From the NCBI GenBank assembly GCA_016936235.1, contig JAFGPK010000005.1:1-64000 (forward strand): DNA of 64,000 nt. The letters are read 5' to 3'. The first letter of the stretch is position 1. Each line of letters opens with the position of its first letter. Below the pieces are notes generated by a model that was given only the letters and a program-made list of their open reading frames with translations, ran no database searches and had not been told where the DNA came from. This stretch comes from Candidatus Fermentibacteraceae bacterium. GTDB taxonomy: Bacteria; Fermentibacterota; Fermentibacteria; Fermentibacterales; JCC-6. Of the stretch, positions 62,392-64,000 are shown piece after piece. Position numbers and translations under genes: made by a program.

Positions 62392-63108
62392 CGTGTCCCG
62401 GGCAGTGGGTTCCGACGCGAGGCTATCCTCCATGACCTCGAATACGACCTGTATGTTGCCCTCGTTGTCCATGGCGTCTTCCAGGTTGTCCAGGCCGGTG
62501 GCCTGGACAGTCGCGCCAAGGGGAAGGTTCAGGATCAGTGTATCACCGGGAAGCATTCCGTAGGCCTCTCTGTAGTCCCATTGCGTCTTCACCACGAGTA
62601 TGACGAGCCCGTCGTAACCCGAGAGAGCTTCGGCGGTGGAGACGGCCCTGTATACACCCGGAGCTATCTGAATGTTCCTGGCCCTCTCGAGGATGGAGAG
62701 ATGGTATGCCGCCGATACCGTCACAGAAGGGACCACATCCGGTATCACGGGCAGGAACCTGATGGTGTCCGTCACTGTGGGAGTGGTGATGATTATGGAA
62801 ACGGAATCCTCCAGTCCCGGCGACGGCTGCCAGGTGACGCTCCTTCCCCCGGCGATCTTGCTCCCGGTCTCCAGGAAATCACCGTGTGAGCATTCCCATA
62901 CCGCCTCGCTGCCATCCTCAAGGATGGTGGAGAAGGTCGTGGTCCGACCGCCCTCTAGGTTCATGGTGGCGACGATGTGAAGGGGATTCTCCTCCTGGCC
63001 CCTGCACTGCGAGGCCAGCCACAGCACCAGCACACCGGCGGGCAGTACGAAGGGCAGCAGGAGACTGAGCATCCTGACGAACGATTTTCCGCGCGTATTC
63101 CTGTTCAT
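62344..63108 (-). CDS. Membrane-anchored protein of unknown function
   Basis: 254 aa. Basic N-terminus and one helix (LLLPFVLPAGVLVLWLA, about 16-32), then an extracytoplasmic part with two beta-rich stretches (ATMNLEGGRTTTFSTILEDG; SVTWQPSPGLEDSVSIIITTP) and an Asp/Glu/Pro-rich tail. The second half (GVYRAVSTAEALSG to GDTLILNLPLGA) has a LysM-like or LPXTG-free pattern I cannot assign. Convergent with comEC, 48-bp overlap. Confidence 0.6.
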   Translation of the reverse strand: MNRNTRGKSFVRMLSLLLPFVLPAGVLVLWLASQCRGQEENPLHIVATMNLEGGRTTTFSTILEDGSEAVWECSHGDFLETGSKIAGGRSVTWQPSPGLEDSVSIIITTPTVTDTIRFLPVIPDVVPSVTVSAAYHLSILERARNIQIAPGVYRAVSTAEALSGYDGLVILVVKTQWDYREAYGMLPGDTLILNLPLGATVQATGLDNLEDAMDNEGNIQVVFEVMEDSLASEPTARDTSPEPEQVPPSTSEEP

Positions 63109-63180
63109 GGCCGGAATATGATGATTAATCCTCCGGACAGGAACCCTGTTCCGCAGGAATCCAGGCCGGCCGGAAGGGGT

Positions 63181-63732
63181 TCAGCCGCTGTCCGAGATAA
63201 TGATCTCCACAGCTTCCGATATGTCACCGGCCACCCTCCATGGAGCTGGAAGCCCCCCGGACTCCATTATTCCGAGCTGGTCGCTTCCCCTGCCGGTGAG
63301 TACGAGTATGGTCTTCAGGCCCGCTCTTCTGCCGAGTTCCATGTCCGATTCCGCATCGCCTACGATGTAACCTCCGGCGGGGAGGTCGAGATCACTCCTG
63401 GCAGCGTCCACCATTCCGGTTTCGGGCTTTCTGCAGGCGCAGCCTTCATCAGGACGATGGGGGCAGTAGTAGATTCCCGACAGCGCTCCGCCCGCGTCCC
63501 TCACAAGCTCCGTGAGATGACTGTGGATATCCCTTACACAGGCCTCGGTGCAGTAATTCCTTCCTATGGCCGACTGATTGGTGATCACCACCACGGGATG
63601 CCCGGCACTGCAGAGCCTTACGATGGAAGCGACGGCGCCGGGGAAGGGCTTCCACTCTTCGAGGGATTTCACGTAATCATCGCGGTCGCGGTTGATCACC
63701 CCGTCACGGTCAAGGAATACCGGAACTCTCAA
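63181..63732 (-). CDS. gmhB: D-glycero-heptose 1,7-bisphosphate phosphatase (HAD family)
   Basis: 183 aa. HAD motif I FLDRDGVIN (Asp8, Asp10), motif II VITNQS, catalytic Lys and zinc loop in YYCPHRPDEGCACRKPETGM, motif IV VGDAESDMELG. GmhB removes the 7... or 1-phosphate position of heptose bisphosphate on the route to ADP- or GDP-heptose for LPS core or S-layer sugars. The TTG start overlaps the upstream epimerase stop as TTGA (63732-63729). Confidence 0.88.
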   Translation of the reverse strand: MRVPVFLDRDGVINRDRDDYVKSLEEWKPFPGAVASIVRLCSAGHPVVVITNQSAIGRNYCTEACVRDIHSHLTELVRDAGGALSGIYYCPHRPDEGCACRKPETGMVDAARSDLDLPAGGYIVGDAESDMELGRRAGLKTILVLTGRGSDQLGIMESGGLPAPWRVAGDISEAVEIIISDSG

Positions 63733-64000
63733 ATCCCCTGTTCCTCCAGCCTGTCCCTGTGGTAATCCACGAGGTCACGAAGGCCATCCTCGAATAGGAT
63801 CTCCGGTTCCCATCCAAGGATTTCCCTTGCCCTGTCGCTGGAAAGGGCGATCTTCCGTATCTCCTCAGGGAGAGGGGGACCGAAGGATGGTGACAGGTCT
63901 GTGCCCGCGTATTCCCTTATGAGGCGGTCCAGCTCCAGTACGGACCTCCCGGTGCCGAAGCCCAGGTTGAATACCCTGCCGGATATTTCGCTCCTGGAAA
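63729..64000 (-). CDS. NAD-dependent sugar-nucleotide epimerase/dehydratase, C-terminal part
   Basis: Reverse-strand frame open to the right edge; about 90 residues are visible, ending in HRDRLEEQGI. The pattern VFNLGFGTGRSVLELDRLI followed by SDRARELLGWEPEI-like residues (here DRAREILGWEPEI) and LRDLVDYH is the C-terminus of extended SDR epimerases such as GalE, HldD or RmlB types. With gmhB directly after it, ADP-heptose epimerase or a GDP-mannose-type enzyme is possible. The active site is beyond the window. Confidence 0.75.
   Translation of the reverse strand, partial: SRSEISGRVFNLGFGTGRSVLELDRLIREYAGTDLSPSFGPPLPEEIRKIALSSDRAREILGWEPEILFEDGLRDLVDYHRDRLEEQGI

Noticed and set aside
1-64000. 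CRISPR array, insertion sequences or prophage
   Set aside because: No regular spaced repeats, transposases or phage structural genes were seen; the xer gene belongs to the housekeeping topA-xer-hsl group.

Overview
The window is about 64 kb of densely packed, GC-rich bacterial chromosome. There are no insertion sequences, phage genes or CRISPR arrays. Most genes run on the + strand in long operons with ATGA/GTGA/TGATG junctions, many start at TTG or GTG, and arginine is written mostly with AGG. The gene content suggests a diderm bacterium: an MsbA-type exporter, three GT9 (heptosyltransferase-type) proteins, GmhB, lipoproteins, and a secreted subtilase with a FlgD/T9SS-like C-terminal domain. 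Two MglA-type GTPases and the T9SS-like domain point to an uncultured FCB-type lineage (Fermentibacterota-like would fit). That placement is inference; no marker gene in the window settles it.

Layout. 0-6 kb: partial subtilase, a PurF-like protein without its N-terminal cysteine, a half-size EamA protein, a 2-hydroxyacid dehydrogenase, YjbQ and a propeller-like lipoprotein. 6-8 kb (minus strand): an ECF sigma factor, a zinc-finger anti-sigma factor and an HtrA-like protein with a replaced catalytic serine. 8-13.6 kb: MsbA-like exporter, GT9 protein, MutS. 13.6-14.04 kb: a small orphan gene with its own promoter and terminator. 14-24.3 kb: eight genes for surface glycan or glycolipid assembly (GT2, GT4 and GT-C proteins), several with beta-rich C-terminal tails. 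24.3-27.3 kb: a histidine kinase and an NtrC-type sigma54 activator. 27.3-30.8 kb: an archaeal-type GatE-GatD pair. 30.8-34.6 kb: a leader with promoter, terminator-like hairpin and short repeat, then hpf-hprK-ptsH-ptsI without sugar permeases. 34.6-38 kb: sugar nucleotidyltransferase, two GT4 enzymes, a Gx-type membrane protein. 38-41 kb: DUF4321, TatA, MglA-type GTPase, zinc-ribbon membrane protein. 41-49 kb: topA, xer recombinase, a 1025-aa DUF2723 protein, hslVU. 49-56.5 kb: second MglA-type GTPase, STT3-like membrane protein, dapF, tRNA-Gly(CCC), secreted protein, pgsA-like gene, repeat protein, two GT9-type proteins. 56.5-64 kb: polA, sulfatase-type lipoprotein, SpoU methyltransferase, short ComEC, an anchored unknown protein, gmhB and the C-terminal end of a sugar-nucleotide epimerase.

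How it fits together: much of the window builds and regulates the cell surface (heptose-containing LPS, glycan chains, lipid-linked transfer, export), mixed with housekeeping genes (mutS, topA, polA, dapF, hslVU, hpf/PTS). The least expected part is gatDE, the tRNA-dependent glutamine pathway normally regarded as archaeal. Start sites, promoters and terminators were read by eye, so their confidences are lower than those of the protein family calls.
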